Source: Fasciola hepatica
Lineage: Eukaryota > Platyhelminthes > Trematoda > Plagiorchiida > Fasciolidae
Length of the DNA stretch: 64,000 bases
Direction: 5' to 3'
Assembly: GCA_948099385.1 (NCBI GenBank)
Contig: CANUEZ040000191.1
Location: forward strand, 7,440,001 to 7,504,000
The position numbers and the translations under genes are program-made. Shown one piece after another: positions 26,063 through 40,900 of this stretch (within the stretch, counting starts at the first letter, position 1; each line of letters opens with the position of its first letter). Below the pieces are notes generated by a model. It was not told the origin of the DNA, searched no databases, and saw nothing but the letters and a program-made list of their open reading frames with translations.

Positions 26063-29000
26063 ATGGGCCTAAGTAAAACCAAGGCATTCCCTTATGAACA
26101 ATCCCCACACAGATTGCTCATACAATGCAATAGAGCAGTAGCAGAGTAGATTTGTATAATATGATTCTCCATGCAGCTTGAACACTGAACTGACCATTGA
26201 AAATGATGAAAGCACTGTACAGCTGTTTGATCCGCTAAGGGAATCATGAGCATTGCACATGGACAGAGCCCACACGGGGACACGATCAAGGGTTGGGGTG
26301 AACGAATGCCAGTCGAACACCCAAACCAGAAGGCTATCCGATATGGGTCTCAACGCTTTGTTCAACATATACACTACATGATATAGCACAATCCCCAAAT
26401 AGGATTCGGCTTTCGCCCTGGTTTTTTAGGTATCTATATTATTCGCGCACACCGATCCAATCCTATGTTCCATCACTTCTCTATTTATGGGCCTAAGTTA
26501 AACCAAGGCATTCCCTTATGAACAATCCCCACACAGATTGCTCATACAATGCAATAGAGCAGTAGCAGAGTAGATTTGTATAATATGATTCTCCATGCAG
26601 CTTGAACACTGAACTGACCATTGAAAATGATGGAAGCACTGTACAGCTGTTTGATCCGCTAAGGGAATCATGAGCATTGCACATGGACAGAGCCCACACG
26701 GGGACACGATCAAGGGTTGGGGTGAACGAATGCCAGTCGAACACCCAAACCACAAGGCTATCCGATATGGGTCTAAACGCTTTGTTCAACATATACAATA
26801 CATGATATAGCACAATCCCCAAATAGGATTCGGCTTTCGCATTGTCTTTGTTAGGTATCTATATTATTCGCGCACACCGATCCAATCCTATGTTCCATCA
26901 CTTCTCTATTTATGGGCCTAAGTAAAACCAAGGCATTCCCTTATGAACAATCCCCACACAGATTGCTCATACAATGCAATAGAGCAGTAGCAGAGTAGAT
27001 TTGTATAATATGATTCTCCATGCAGCTTGAACACTGAACTGACCATTGAAAATGATGGAGGCACTGTACAGCTGTTTGATCCGCTAGGGGAATCATGAGC
27101 ATTGCACATGGACAGAGCCCACACGGGGACACGAACAAGGGTTGGGGTGAACGATTGTCAGTCGAACACTCAAACCACAAGGCTATCCGATATGGGTCTC
27201 AACGCTTTGTTCAACATATACAATACATGATATAACACAATCCCCAAATTGGATTTTGCCTTCGCTTTGGCTTTGAATGGTATCAATCAATTTCTCGCAC
27301 ACCGATCCAATCCTATGTTCCATCACTTCTCTATTTATGGGCCTAAGTAAAACCAAGGCATTCCCTTATGAACAATCCCCACACAGATTGCTCATACAAT
27401 GCAATAGAGCAGTAGCAGAGTAGATTTGTATAATATGATTCTCCATGCAGCTTGAACACTGAACTGACCATTGAAAATGATGGAAGCACTGTACAGCTGT
27501 TTGATCCGCTAAGGGAATCATGAGCATTGCACATGGACAGAGCCCACACGGGGACACGATCAAGGGTTGGGGTGAACGAATGCCAGTCGAACACCCAAAC
27601 CACAAGGCTATCCGATATGGGTCTAAACGCTTTGTTCAACATATACAATACATGATATAGCACAATCCCCAAATAGGATTCGGCTTTCGCATTGTCTTTG
27701 TTAGGTATCTATATTATTCGCGCACACCGATCCAATCCTATGTTCCATCACTTCTCTATTTATGGGCCTAAGTAAAACCAAGGCATTCCCTTATGAACAA
27801 TCCCCACACAGATTGCTCATACAATGCAATAGAGCAGTAGCAGAGTAGATTTGTATAATATGATTCTCCATGCAGCTTGAACACTGAACTGACCATTGAA
27901 AATGATGAAAGCACTGTACAGCTGTTTGATCCGCTAAGGGAATCATGAGCATTGCACATGGACAGAGCCCACACGGGGACACGAACAAGGGTTGGGGTGA
28001 ACGAATGCCAGTCGAACACCCAAACCAGAAGGCTATCCGATATGGGTCTCAACGCTTTGTTCAACATATACACTACATGATATAGCACAATCCCCAAATA
28101 GGATTCGGCTTTCGCCCTGGTTTTTTAGGTATCTATATTATTCGCGCACACCGATCCAATCCTATGTTCCATCACTTCTCTATTTATGGGCCTAAGTTAA
28201 ACCAAGGCATTCCCTTATGAACAATCCCCACACAGATTGCTCATACAATGCAATAGAGCAGTAGCAGAGTAGATTTGTATAATATGATTCTCCATGCAGC
28301 TTGAACACTGAACTGACCATTGAAAATGATGGAAGCACTGTACAGCTGTTTGATCCGCTAAGGGAATCATGAGCATTGCACATGGACAGAGCCCACACGG
28401 GGACACGATCAAGGGTTGGGGTGAACGAATGCCAGTCGAACACCCAAACCACAAGGCTATCCGATATGGGTCTAAACGCTTTGTTCAACATATACAATAC
28501 ATGATATAGCACAATCCCCAAATAGGATTCGGCTTTCGCATTGTCTTTGTTAGGTATCTATATTATTCGCGCACACCGATCCAATCCTATGTTCCATCAC
28601 TTCTCTATTTATGGGCCTAAGTAAAACCAAGGCATTCCCTTATGAACAATCCCCACACAGATTGCTCATACAATGCAATAGAGCAGTAGCAGAGTAGATT
28701 TGTATAATATGATTCTCCATGCAGCTTGAACACTGAACTGACCATTGAAAATGATGGAGGCACTGTACAGCTGTTTGATCCGCTAGGGGAATCATGAGCA
28801 TTGCACATGGACAGAGCCCACACGGGGACACGAACAAGGGTTGGGGTGAACGATTGTCAGTCGAACACTCAAACCACAAGGCTATCCGATATGGGTCTCA
28901 ACGCTTTGTTCAACATATACAATACATGATATAACACAATCCCCAAATTGGATTTTGCCTTCGCTTTGGCTTTGAATGGTATCAATCAATTTCTCGCACA

Positions 29001-29460
29001 CCGATCCAATCCTATGTTCCATCACTTCTCTATTTATGGGCCTAAGTAAAACCAAGGCATTCCCTTATGAACAATCCCCACACAGATTGCTCATACAATG
29101 CAATAGAGCAGTAGCAGAGTAGATTTGTATAATATGATTCTCCATGCAGCTTGAACACTGAACTGACCATTGAAAATGATGGAAGCACTGTACAGCTGTT
29201 TGATCCGCTAAGGGAATCATGAGCATTGCACATGGACAGAGCCCACACGGGGACACGATCAAGGGTTGGGGTGAACGAATGCCAGTCGAACACCCAAACC
29301 ACAAGGCTATCCGATATGGGTCTAAACGCTTTGTTCAACATATACAATACATGATATAGCACAATCCCCAAATAGGATTCGGCTTTCGCATTGTCTTTGT
29401 TAGGTATCTATATTATTCGCGCACACCGATCCAATCCTATGTTCCATCACTTCTCTATTT
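26063..29460. repeat. Near-identical duplicated 4-mer higher-order repeat (2 x 1,699 bp)
   Basis: Units 62-65 (26063-27761) and units 66-69 (27762-29460) align without a gap. Reading them side by side I found one difference, ACACGATCAAGG versus ACACGAACAAGG in the first unit. Each copy contains, in order, a unit with AATGATGAAAGC, CAAACCAGAAGG and GGTTTTTTAGG; a unit starting AAGTTAAACC; a unit with GATGGAGGCAC, CGCTAGGGGAATC and the GAATGGTATCAATC module; and a unit almost the same as the second. This is the most recent large duplication visible in the window. Confidence 0.93.
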
Positions 29461-32400
29461 ATGGGCCTAAGTAAAACCAAGGCATTCCCTTATGAACAAT
29501 CCCCACACAGATTGCTCATACAATGCAATAGAGCAGTAGCAGAGTAGATTTGTATAATATGATTCTCCATGCAGCTTGAACACTGAACTGACCATTGAAA
29601 ATGATGGAGGCACTGTACAGCTGTTTGATCCGCTAAGGGAATCATGAGCATTGCACATGGACAGAGCCCACACGGGGACACGATCAAGGGTTGGGGTGAA
29701 CGAATGCCAGTCGAACACCCAAACCACAAGGCTATCCGATATGGGTCTCAACGCTTTGTTCAACATATACACTACATGATATAGCACAATCCTCAAATTG
29801 GCTTCGGCTTTCGCATCGGACTTTACGTTAAATATTCTATATTCGCACACCGATCCAATCCTATGTTCCATGACTTCTCTATTTATGGGCCTAAGTAAAA
29901 CCGAGGCATTCCCTTATGAACAATCTCCACACAGATTGCTTATGCAATGTAATAGAGCAGTAGCAGAGTAGATTTGTATAATATGATTCTCCATGCAGCT
30001 TGAACACTGAACTGACCATTGAAAATGATGGAGGCACTGTACAGCTGTTTGATCCGCTAAGGGAATCATGAGCATTGCACATGGACAGAGCCCACACGGG
30101 GACACGATCAAGGGTTGGGGTGAACGATTGTCAGTCGAACACCCAAACCACAAGGCTATCCGATATGGGTCTGAACGCTTTGTTCAACATATACAATACA
30201 TGATATAACACAATCCCCAAATTGGATTTTGCCTTCGCTTTGGCTTTGAATGGTATCAATCAATTTCTCGCACACCGATCCAATCCTTTGTTCCATCACT
30301 TCTCTATTTGTGGGCCTAAGTAAAACCAAGGCATTCGCCTTATGAACAATCCCCACACAGATTGCTCATACAATGCAATAGAGCAGTAGCAAAGTAGATT
30401 TGTATAATATGATTCTCCATGCAGCTTGAACACTGAACTGACCATTGAAAATGAAGGAAGCACTGTACAGCTGTTTGAGCCGCTAAGGGAATCATGAGCA
30501 TTGCACATGGACAGAGCCCACACGGGGACACGAACAAGGGTTGGGGTGAACGAATGTCAGTCGAACACCCAAACCACAAGGCTATCCGATATGGGTCTCA
30601 ACGCTTTGTTCAACATATACAATACATGATATAGCACAATCCCCAAATTGGATTCGGCTTTCGCATTATCTTTGTTAGGTATCTATATTATTCGCGCACA
30701 CCGATCGAATCCTATGTTCCATCACTTCTCTATTTATGGGCCTAAGTAAAACCAAGGCATTCCCTTATGAACAATCCCCACACAGATTGCTCATAAAATG
30801 CAATAGAGCAGTAGCAGAGTAGATTTGTATAATATGATTCTCCATGCAGCTTGAACACTGAACTGACCATTGAAAATGATGGAAGCACTGTACAGCTGTT
30901 TGATCCGCTAAGGGAATCATGAGCGTTGCACATGGACAGAGCCCACACGGGGACACGAACAAGGGTTGGGGTGAACGAATGTCAGTCGAACACCCAAACC
31001 ACAAGGCTATCCGATATTGGTCTCAAAGCTTTGTTCAACATATACACTACATGATCTAGCACAATCCTCAATTGGCTTCGGCTTTCGCATTGGATTTTAC
31101 GGTGAATATTCTATACTCGCACACCGATCCAATCCTATGTTCCATCACTTCTCTATTTATGGGCCTAAGTAAAACCAAGGCATTCGCCTTATGAACAATC
31201 CCCACACAGATTGCTCACACAATGCAATAGAGCAGTAGCAAAGTAGATTTGTATAATATGATTCTCCATGCAGCTTGAACACTGAACTGACCATTGAAAA
31301 TGAAGGAAGCACTGTACAGCTGTTTGAGCCGCTAAGGGAATCATGAGCATTGCACATGGACAGAGCCCACACGGGGACACGATCAAGGGTTGGGGTGAAC
31401 GATTGTCAGTCGAACACCGAAACCACAAGTCTATCCGATATGGGTCTCAACGCTTTGTTCAACATATACAATACATGATATAGCACAATCCCCAAATTGG
31501 ATTCGGCTTTCGCATAGTCTTTGTAAGGTATCTATATTATTCACGCAAACCGATCCAATCCTATGTTCCATCACTTCTCTATTTATGGGCCTAAGTAAAA
31601 CCGAGGCATTCCCTTATGAACAATCTCCACACAGATTGCACATACAATGCAATAGAGCAGTAGCAGAGTAGATTTGTATAATATGATTCTCCATGCAGCT
31701 TGAACACTGAACTGACCATTGAAAATGATGGAAGCACTGTACAGCTGTTTGATCCGCTAAGGGAATCATGAGCATTGCACATGGACAGAGCCCACACGGG
31801 GACACGAACAAGGTCTGGGGTGAACGAATGTCAGTCGAACACCCAAACCACAAGGCTATCCGATATGGGTCTCAACGCTTTGTTCAACATATACAATACA
31901 TGATATAGCACAATCCTCAAATTGGCTTCGGCTTTCGCATTGGATTTTACGGTAAATATTCTATACTCGCACACCGATCCACTCCTATGTTCCATCACTT
32001 CTCTATTTATGGGCCTAAGTAAAACTGAGGCATTCCCTTATGAACAATCTCCACACAGATTGCTCATACAATGCAATAGAGCAGTAGCAGAGTAGATTTG
32101 TATAATATGATTCTCCATGCAGCTTGAACACTGAACTGACCATTGAAAATGATGGAAGCACTGTACAGCTGTTTGATCCGCTAGGGGAATCATGAGCATT
32201 GCACATGGACAGAGCCCACACGGGGACACGAACAAGGGTTGGGGTGAACGAATGTCAGTCGAATACCCAAACCACAAGGCTATCCCATATGGGTCTCAAC
32301 GCTTTGTTCAACATATACAATACATGATATAGCACAATCCCAAAATTGGATTCGGCTTTCGCATAGTATTTGTTAGGTATCTATATTGTTCTCGCACACC

Positions 32401-33285
32401 GATCCAATCCTATGTTCCATCACTTCTCTATTTATGGGCCTAAGTAAAACCAAGGCATTCGCCTTATGAACAATCCCCACACAGATTGCTCATACAATGC
32501 AATAGAGCAGTAGCAGAGTAGATTTGTATAATTTGATTCTCCATGCAGCTTGAACACTGAACTGACCATTGAAAATGATGGAAGCACTGTACAGCTGTTT
32601 GATCCGCTAGGGGAATCATGAGCATTGCACATGGACAGAGCCCACACGGGGACACGAACAAGGGTTGGGGTGAACGAATGTCAGTCGAATACCCAAACCA
32701 CAAGGCTATCCAATATGGGTCTGAACGCATTGTTCAACATATACAATACATGATATAGCACAATCCCCAAATTGGCTTCGGCTTTCGCTTTCGCTTTGAA
32801 ATGTAACAATCAAATTCGCGCACACCGATCCAATCCTATGTTCCATCACTTCTCTATTTATGGGCCTCAGTAAAACCAAGGCATTCGCCTTATGAACAAT
32901 CCCCACACAGATTGCTCATACAATGCAATAGAGCAGTAGCAGAGTAGATTTGTATAATATGATTCTCCATGCAGCTTGAACACTGAACTGACCATTGAAA
33001 ATGAAGGAAGCACTGTACAGCTGTTTGATCCGCTAAGGGAATCATGAGCATTGCACATGGACAGAGCCCACACGGGGACACGATCAAGGGTTGGGGTGAA
33101 CGATTGTCAGTCGAACACCCAAACCACAAGGCTATCCGATATGGGTCTCAACGCTTTGTTCAACATATACACTACATGATATAGCACAATCCCCAAATTG
33201 GATTCGGCTTTCGCCCTGGCTTTGTTAGGTATCTATATTATTCACGCAAACCGATTCAATCCTATGTTCCATCACTTCTCTATTT
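29461..33285. repeat. Satellite units 70-78, mixed, with a 2-mer relation
   Basis: Nine monomers. Units 72-73 and 74-75 are related at about 849 bp: 72 and 74 both have GCATTCGCCTTATG, AATGAAGGAAGC and TTTGAGCCGC, while 73 and 75 both end in a TTACGGT(A/G)AATATTC module. Unit 71 has a locally altered core (GCTTATGCAATGTAATAG). Several units carry the one-base insertion GCATTCGCC, giving 426 bp monomers. Units 77 and 78 resemble members of the 3-mer that follows. No gene is seen. Confidence 0.88.
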
Positions 33286-35840
33286 ATGGCCCTAAGTAAA
33301 ACCGAGGCATTCCCTTATGAACAATCTCCACACAGATTGCTCATACAATGCAATAGAGCAGTAGCAGAGTAGATTTGTATAATATGATTCTCCATGCAGC
33401 TTGAACACTGAACTGACCATTGAAAATGATGGAAGCACTGTACAGCTGTTTGATCCGCTAGGGGAATCATGAGCAGTGCACATGGACAGAGCCCACACGG
33501 GGACACGAACAAGGGTTGGGGTGAACGAATGTCAGTCGAATACCCAAACCACAAGGCTATCCAATATGGGTCTCAACGCTTTGTTCAACATATACAATAC
33601 ATGATATAGCACAATCCCCAAATTGGATTCGGCTTTCGCATAGTCTTTGTTAGGTATCTATATTATTCTCGCACACCGATACAATCCCATGTTCCAACAC
33701 TTCTCTATTTATGGGCCTAAGTAAAACCAAGGCATTCGCCTTATGAACAATCCCCACACAGTTTGCTCACACAATGCAATAGAGCAGTAGCAGAGTAGAT
33801 TTGTATAATATGATTCTCCATGCAGCTTGAACACTGAACTGACCATTGAAAATGATGGAAGCACTGTACAGCTGTTTGATCCGCTAAGGGAATCATGAGC
33901 ATTGCACATGGACAGAGCCCACACAGGGACACGATCAAGGGTTGGGGTGAACGATTGTCACTCGAACACCCAAACCACAAGGCTATCCGATATGGGTCTG
34001 AACGCATTGTTCAACATATACAATACATGATATAGCACAATCCCCAAATTGGATTCGGCTTTCGCTTTCGCTTTGAACTGTAACAATCATATTCGCGCAC
34101 ACCGATCCAATCCTATGTTCCATCACTTCTCTATTTATGGGCCTAAGTAAAACCAAGGCATTCGCCTTATGAACAATCCCCACACAGATTGCTCACACAA
34201 TGCAATAGAGCAGTAGCAAAGTAGATTTGTATAATATGATTCTCCATGCAGCCTGAACACTGAACTGACCATTGAAATTGAAGGAAGCACTGTACAGCTG
34301 TTTGATCCGCTAAGGGAATCATGAGCATTGCACATGGACAGAGCCCACACGGGGACACGATCAAGGGTTGGGGTGAACGATTGTCAGTCGAACACCGAAA
34401 CCACAAGGCTATCCGATATGGGTCTCAACGCTTTGTTCAACATATACACTACATGATATAGCACAATCCCCAAATTGGATTCGGCTTTCGCCCTGGCTTT
34501 GTTAGGTATCTATATTATTCACGCAAACCGATCCAATCCTATGTTCCATCACTTCTCTATTTATGGGCCTAAGTAAAACCAAGGCATTCGCCTTATGAAC
34601 AATCTCCACACAGATTGCTCATACAATGCAATAGAGCAGTAGCAGAGTAGATTTGTATAATATGATTCTCCATGCAGCTTGAACACTGAAATGACCATTG
34701 AAAATGATGGAAGCACTGTACAGCTGTTTGATCCGCTAGGGGAATCATGAGCAGTGCACATGGACAGAGCCCACACGGGGACACGAACAAGGGTTGGGGT
34801 GAACGAATGTCAGTCGAATACCCAAACCACAAGGCTATCCAATATGGGTCTCAACGCTTTGTTCAACATATACAATACATGATATAGCACAATCCCCAAA
34901 TTGGATTCGGCTTTCGCATAGTCTTTGTTAGGTATCTATATTATTCTCGCACACCGATACAATCCCATGTTCCAACACTTCTCTATTTATGGGCCTAAGT
35001 AAAACCAAGGCATTCGCCTTATGAACAATCCCCACACAGTTTGCTCACACAATGCAATAGAGCAGTAGCAGAGTAGATTTGTATAATATGATTCTCCATG
35101 CAGCTTGAACACTGAACTGACCATTGAAAATGATGGAAGCACTGCACAGCTGTTTGATCCGCTAAGGGAATCATGAGCATTGCACATGGACAGAGCCCAC
35201 ACAGGGACACGATCAAGGGTTGGGGTGAACGATTGTCACTCGAACACCCAAACCACAAGGCTATCCGATATGGGTCTGAACGCATTGTTCAACATATACA
35301 ATACATGATATAGCACAATCCCCAAATTGGATTCGGCTTTCGCTTTCGCTTTGAACTGTAACAATCATATTCGCGCACACCGATCCAATCCTATGTTCCA
35401 TCACTTCTCTATTTATGGGCCTAAGTAAAACCAAGGCATTCGCCTTATGAACAATCCCCACACAGATTGCTCACACAATGCAATAGAGCAGTAGCAAAGT
35501 AGATTTGTATAATATGATTCTCCATGCAGCTTGAACACTGAACTGACCATTGAAATTGAAGGAAGCACTGTACAGCTGTTTGATCCGCTAAGGGAATCAT
35601 GAGCATTGCACATGGACAGAGCCCACACGGGGACACGATCAAGGGTTGGGGTGAACGATTGTCAGTCGAACACCGAAACCACAAGGCTATCCGATATGGG
35701 TCTCAACGCTTTGTTCAACATATACACTACATGATATAGCACAATCCCCAAATTGGATTCGGCTTTCGCCCTGGCTTTGTTAGGTATCTATATTATTCAC
35801 GCAAACCGATCCAATCCTATGTTCCATCACTTCTCTATTT
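33286..35840. repeat. Duplicated 3-mer of ~426 bp units (1,277 + 1,278 bp)
   Basis: Units 79-81 (33286-34562) match units 82-84 (34563-35840). In each copy the first unit has GAGCAGTGCACATGG, CGAATACCCAAACC and CTATCCAATATGG. The second has CACAGTTTGCTCACAC and ends with GAACTGTAACAATCATATTCG. The third has CATTGAAATTGAAGG and ends with CCCTGGCTTTGTTAGG and ATTCACGCAAACC. I see only about half a dozen differences, including the GCATTCGCC insertion present in unit 82 but not in unit 79. Confidence 0.9.
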
Positions 35841-37967
35841 ATGGGCCTAAGTAAAACCAAGGCATTCGCCTTATGAACAATCTCCACACAGATTGCTCAC
35901 ACAATGCAATAGAGCAGTAGCAGAGTAGATTTGTATAATATGATTCTCCATGCAGCTTGAACACTGAACTGACCATTGAAAATGATGGAAGCACTGTACA
36001 GCTGTTTGATCCGCTAAGGGAATCATGAGCATTGCACATGGACAGAGCCCACACGGGGACACGAACAAGGGTTGGGGTGAACGATTGTCACTCGAACACC
36101 CAAACCACAAGGCTATCCTATCTGGGTCTGAACGCTTTGTTCAACATATACACTACATGATATAGCACAATCCCCAAATTGGATTCGGCTTTCGCCCTGG
36201 CTTTGTTAGGTATCTATATTATTCACGCAAACCGATCCAATCCTATGTTCCATCACTTCTCTATTTATGGGCCTAAGTAAAACCAAGGCATTCCCTTATG
36301 AACAATCCCCACACAGATTGCTCATACAATGCAATAGAGCAGTAGCAGAGTAGATTTGTATAATATGATTCTCCATGCAGCTTGAACACTGAACTGACCA
36401 TTGAAAATGATGGAAGCACTGTACAGCTGTTTGATCCGCTAGGGGAATCATGAGCATTGCACATGGACAGAGCCCACACGGGGACACGAACAAGTTTTGG
36501 GGTGAACGAATGTCAGTCGAACACCCAAACCACAAGGCTATCCGATATGGGTCTCAACGCTTTGTTCAACATATACAATACATGATATAGCACAATCCCC
36601 AAATTGGATTCGGCTTTCGCATTGTCTTTGTTAGGTATCTATATTATTCTCGCACACCGATCCAATCCTATGTTCCATCACTTCTCTATTTGTGGGCCTA
36701 AGTAAAACCAAGGCATTCCCTTATGAACAATCCCCACACAGATTGCTCATACAATGCAATAGAGCAGTAGCAGAGTAGATTTGTATAATATGATTCTCCA
36801 TGCAGCTTGAACACTGAACTGACCATTGAAAATGATGGAAGCACTGTACAGCTGTTTGATCCGCTAGGGGAATCATGAGCATTGCACATGGACAGAGCCC
36901 ACACGGGGACACGAACAAGGGTTGGGGTGAACGATTGCCAGTCGAACACCCAAACCACAAGGCTATCCGATATGGGTCTCAACGCTTTGTTCAACATATA
37001 CAATACATGATATAGCACAATCCCCAAATTGGATTCGGCTTTCGCATAGTCTTTGTTAGGTATCTATATTATTCTCGCACACAGATCGAATCCTATGTTC
37101 CAACACTTCTCTATTTATGAACCTAAGTAAAACCAAGGCATTCGCCTTATGAACAATCCCCACACAGATTGCTCATACAATGCAATAGAGCAGTAGCAGA
37201 GTAGATTTGTATAATATGATTCTCCATGCAGCTTGAACACTGAACTGACCATTGAAAATGATGGAAGCACTGTACAGCTGTTTGATCCGCTAAGGGAATC
37301 ATGAGCATTGCACATGGACAGAGCCCACACGGGGACACGAACAAGGGTTGGGGTGAACGATTGTCACTCGAACACCCAAACCACAAGGCTATCCGATATG
37401 GGTCTGAACGCTTTGTTCAACATATACAATACATGATATAGCACAATCCCCAAATTGGCTTCGGTTTTCGCATTGGCTTTTTACGGTAACAATCAAATTT
37501 TCGCACACCGATCCAATCCTATGTTCCATCACTTCTCTATTTATGGGCCTAAGTAAAACCAAGGCATTCCCTTATGAACAATCCCCACACAGATTGCTCA
37601 CACAATGCAATAGAGCAGTAGCAAAGTAGATTTGTATAATATGATTCTCCATGCAGCTTGAACACTGAACTGACCATTGAAAATTATGGAAGCACTGTAC
37701 AGCTGTTTGATCCGCTAAGGGAATCATGAGCATTGCACATGGACAGAGCCCACACAGGGACACGATCAAGGGTTGCGATGAACGATTGTCAGTCGAACAC
37801 CGAAACCACAAGGCTATCCGATATGGGTCTCAACGCATTGTTCAACATATACACTACATGATATAGAAAAATCCCCAAATTGGATTCGGCTTTCGCCTTG
37901 GCTTTGTTAGGTATCTATATTATTCACGCAAACCGATCCAATCCTATGTTCCATCACTTCTCTATTT
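35841..37967. repeat. Satellite units 85-89, ordinary monomers
   Basis: Five monomers continuing the subfamilies of the preceding 3-mer: TTAGGTATCTATATTATT modules and, in units 85 and 88, the GCATTCGCC insertion. Unit 88 begins ATGAACCTAAG instead of ATGGGCCTAAG. Unit 86 has GACACGAACAAGTTTTGGGG. No higher-order order was recognised and no gene is seen. Confidence 0.88.
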
Positions 37968-40900
37968 ATGGGCCTAAGTAAAACCAAGGCATTCCCTTAT
38001 GACCAATCTCCACACAGATTGCTCATACAATGCAATAGAGCAGTAGCAGAGTACATTTGTATAATATGATTCTCCATGCAGCTTGAACACTGAACTGACC
38101 ATTGAAAATTATGGAAGCACTGTACAGCTGTTTGATCCGCTAAGGGAATCATGAGCATTGCACATGGACAGAGCCCACACGGGGACACGAACAAGGTCTG
38201 GAGTGAACGATTGTCAGTCGAACACCCAAACCACAAGGCTATCCGATATGGGTCTCAACGCTTTGTTCAACATATACAATACATGATATAGCACAATCCC
38301 CAAATTGGATTCGGCTTTCGCATTGTCTTTGTTAGGTATCTATATTATTCTCGCACACCGATCCAATCCTATGTTCCATCACTTCTCTATTTATGGGCCT
38401 CATTAAAACCAAGGCATTCCCTTATGAACCATCCCCACACAGATTGCTCATACAATGCAATAGAGCAGTAGCAAAGTAGATTTGTATAATATGATTCTCC
38501 ATGCAGCTTGAACACTGAACTGACCATTGAAAATGATGGAAGCTCTGTACAGCTGTTTGATCCGCTAAGGGAATCATGAGCATTGCACATGGACAGAGCC
38601 CACACGGGGACACGAACAAGGGTTGGGGTGAACGATTGTCAGTCGAACACCCAAACCACAAGGCTATCCGATATGGGTCTCAACGCTTTGTTCAACATAT
38701 ACAATACATGATATAGCACAATCCCCAAATTGGATTCGGCTTTCGCATTGTCTTTGTTAGGTATCTATATTATTCTCGCACACCGATCCAATCCTATGTT
38801 CCATCACTTCTCTATTTATGGGCCTCATTAAAACCAAGGCATTCCCTTATGAACCATCCCCACACAGATTGCTCATACAATGCAATAGAGCAGTAGCAGA
38901 GTAGATTTGTATAATATGATTCTCCATGCAGCTTGAACACTGAACTGACCATTGAAAATGATGGAAGCTCTGTACAGCTGTTTGATCCGCTAAGGGAATC
39001 ATGAGCATTGCACATGGACGGAGCCCACACGGGGACACGAACAAGGGTTGGGGTGAAAGATTGTCAGTTGAACACCTAAACCACAAGGCTATCCGATATG
39101 GGTCTCAACGCTTTGTTCAACATATACACTACATGATATAGCACAATCCCCAAATTGGATTCGGCTTTCGCCTTGGCTTTGTTAGGTATCTATATTATTC
39201 ACGCAAACCGATCCAATCCTATTTTCCATCACTTCTCTATTTATGGGCCTAAGTAAAACCAAGGCATTCCCTTATGAACAATCCACACACAGATTGCTCA
39301 TACAATGCAATGGAGCAGTAGCAGAGTAGATTTGTATAATATGATTCTCCATGCAGCTTGAACACTGAACTGACCATTGAAAATGATGGAAGCACTGTAC
39401 AGCTGTTTGATCCGCTAAGGAATCATGAGCATTGCACATGGACAGAGCCCACACGGGGACACGAAAAAGGGTTGGGGTGAACGAATGTCAGTCGAACACC
39501 CGAACCACAAGGCTATCCGATATGGGTCTCAACGCTTTGTTCAACATATACAATACATGATAGGGCACAATCCCCAAATTGGATTCGGCTTCCGCATTTG
39601 CTTTTTTAGGTATCTACATAATTCTCGCAAACCGATCCAACCCTATGTTCCGTCACTTCTCTATTTATGGGCCTAAGTAAAACCAAGGCATTCCCTTATG
39701 AACAATCCCCACACAGATTGCTCATACAATGAAATAGAGCAGTAGCAGAGTAGATTTGTATAATATGATTCTCCATGCAGCTTGAACACTGAACTGACCA
39801 TTGAAAATGATGGAAGCACTGTACAGCTGTTTGATCCGCTAAGGGAATCATGAGCATTGCACATGGACAGAGCCCACACGGGGACACGAACAAGGGTTGG
39901 GGTGAACGAATGTCAGTCGAACACCCAAACCACAAGGCTATCCGATATGGGTCTGAACGCTTTGTTCAACATATACAATACATGATATAGCACAATCCCC
40001 AAATTGGATTCGGCTTGCGCTTTCACTTTGAACGGTAACGACCAAATTCTCGCACACCGATCCAATCCAATGTTCCATCACTTCTCTATTTATGGGCCTA
40101 AGTAAAACCAAGGCATTCCCTTATGAACAATCCCCACACAGATTGCTCAAACAATGCAATAGAGCAGTAGCAGAGTAGATTTGTATAATATGATTCTCCA
40201 TGCAACTTGAACACTGAACTGACCATTGGAAATGATGGAAGCACTGTACAGCTGTTTGATCCGCTAGGGGAATCATGAGCATTGCACATGGACAGAGCCC
40301 ACACGGGGACACGAACAAGGGTTGGGGTGAAAGATTGTCAGTCGAACACCCAAACCACAAGGCTATCCGATATGGGTCTCAACGCTTTGTTCAACATATA
40401 CAACAGATGATATAGCACAGTCCCCAAATTGGATTCGGTTTTCGCATTGGATTTTTACGGAAACTAATATATACTCGCACACCGATCCAATCCTATGTTC
40501 CATCACTTCTCTATTTATGGGCCTAAGTAAAACCAAGGCATTCCCTTATGAACAATCCCCACACAGATTGCTCATACAATGCAATAGAGCAGTAGCAGAG
40601 TACATTTGTATAATATGATTCTCCATGCAGCTTGAACACTGAACTGACCATTGAAAATGATGGAAGCACTGTACAGCTGATTGATCCGCTAAGGGAATCA
40701 TGAGCATTGCACATGGACAGAGCCCACACGGGGACACGAACAAGGGTTGGGGTGAAGGAATGTCAGTCGAACACCCAAACCACAAGGCTATCCGATATGG
40801 GTCTCAATGCCTTGTTCAACATATACACTACATGATATAGCACAATCCCAAAATTGGATTCGGCTTTCGCCTTGGCTTTGTTAGGTATCTATATTATTCA

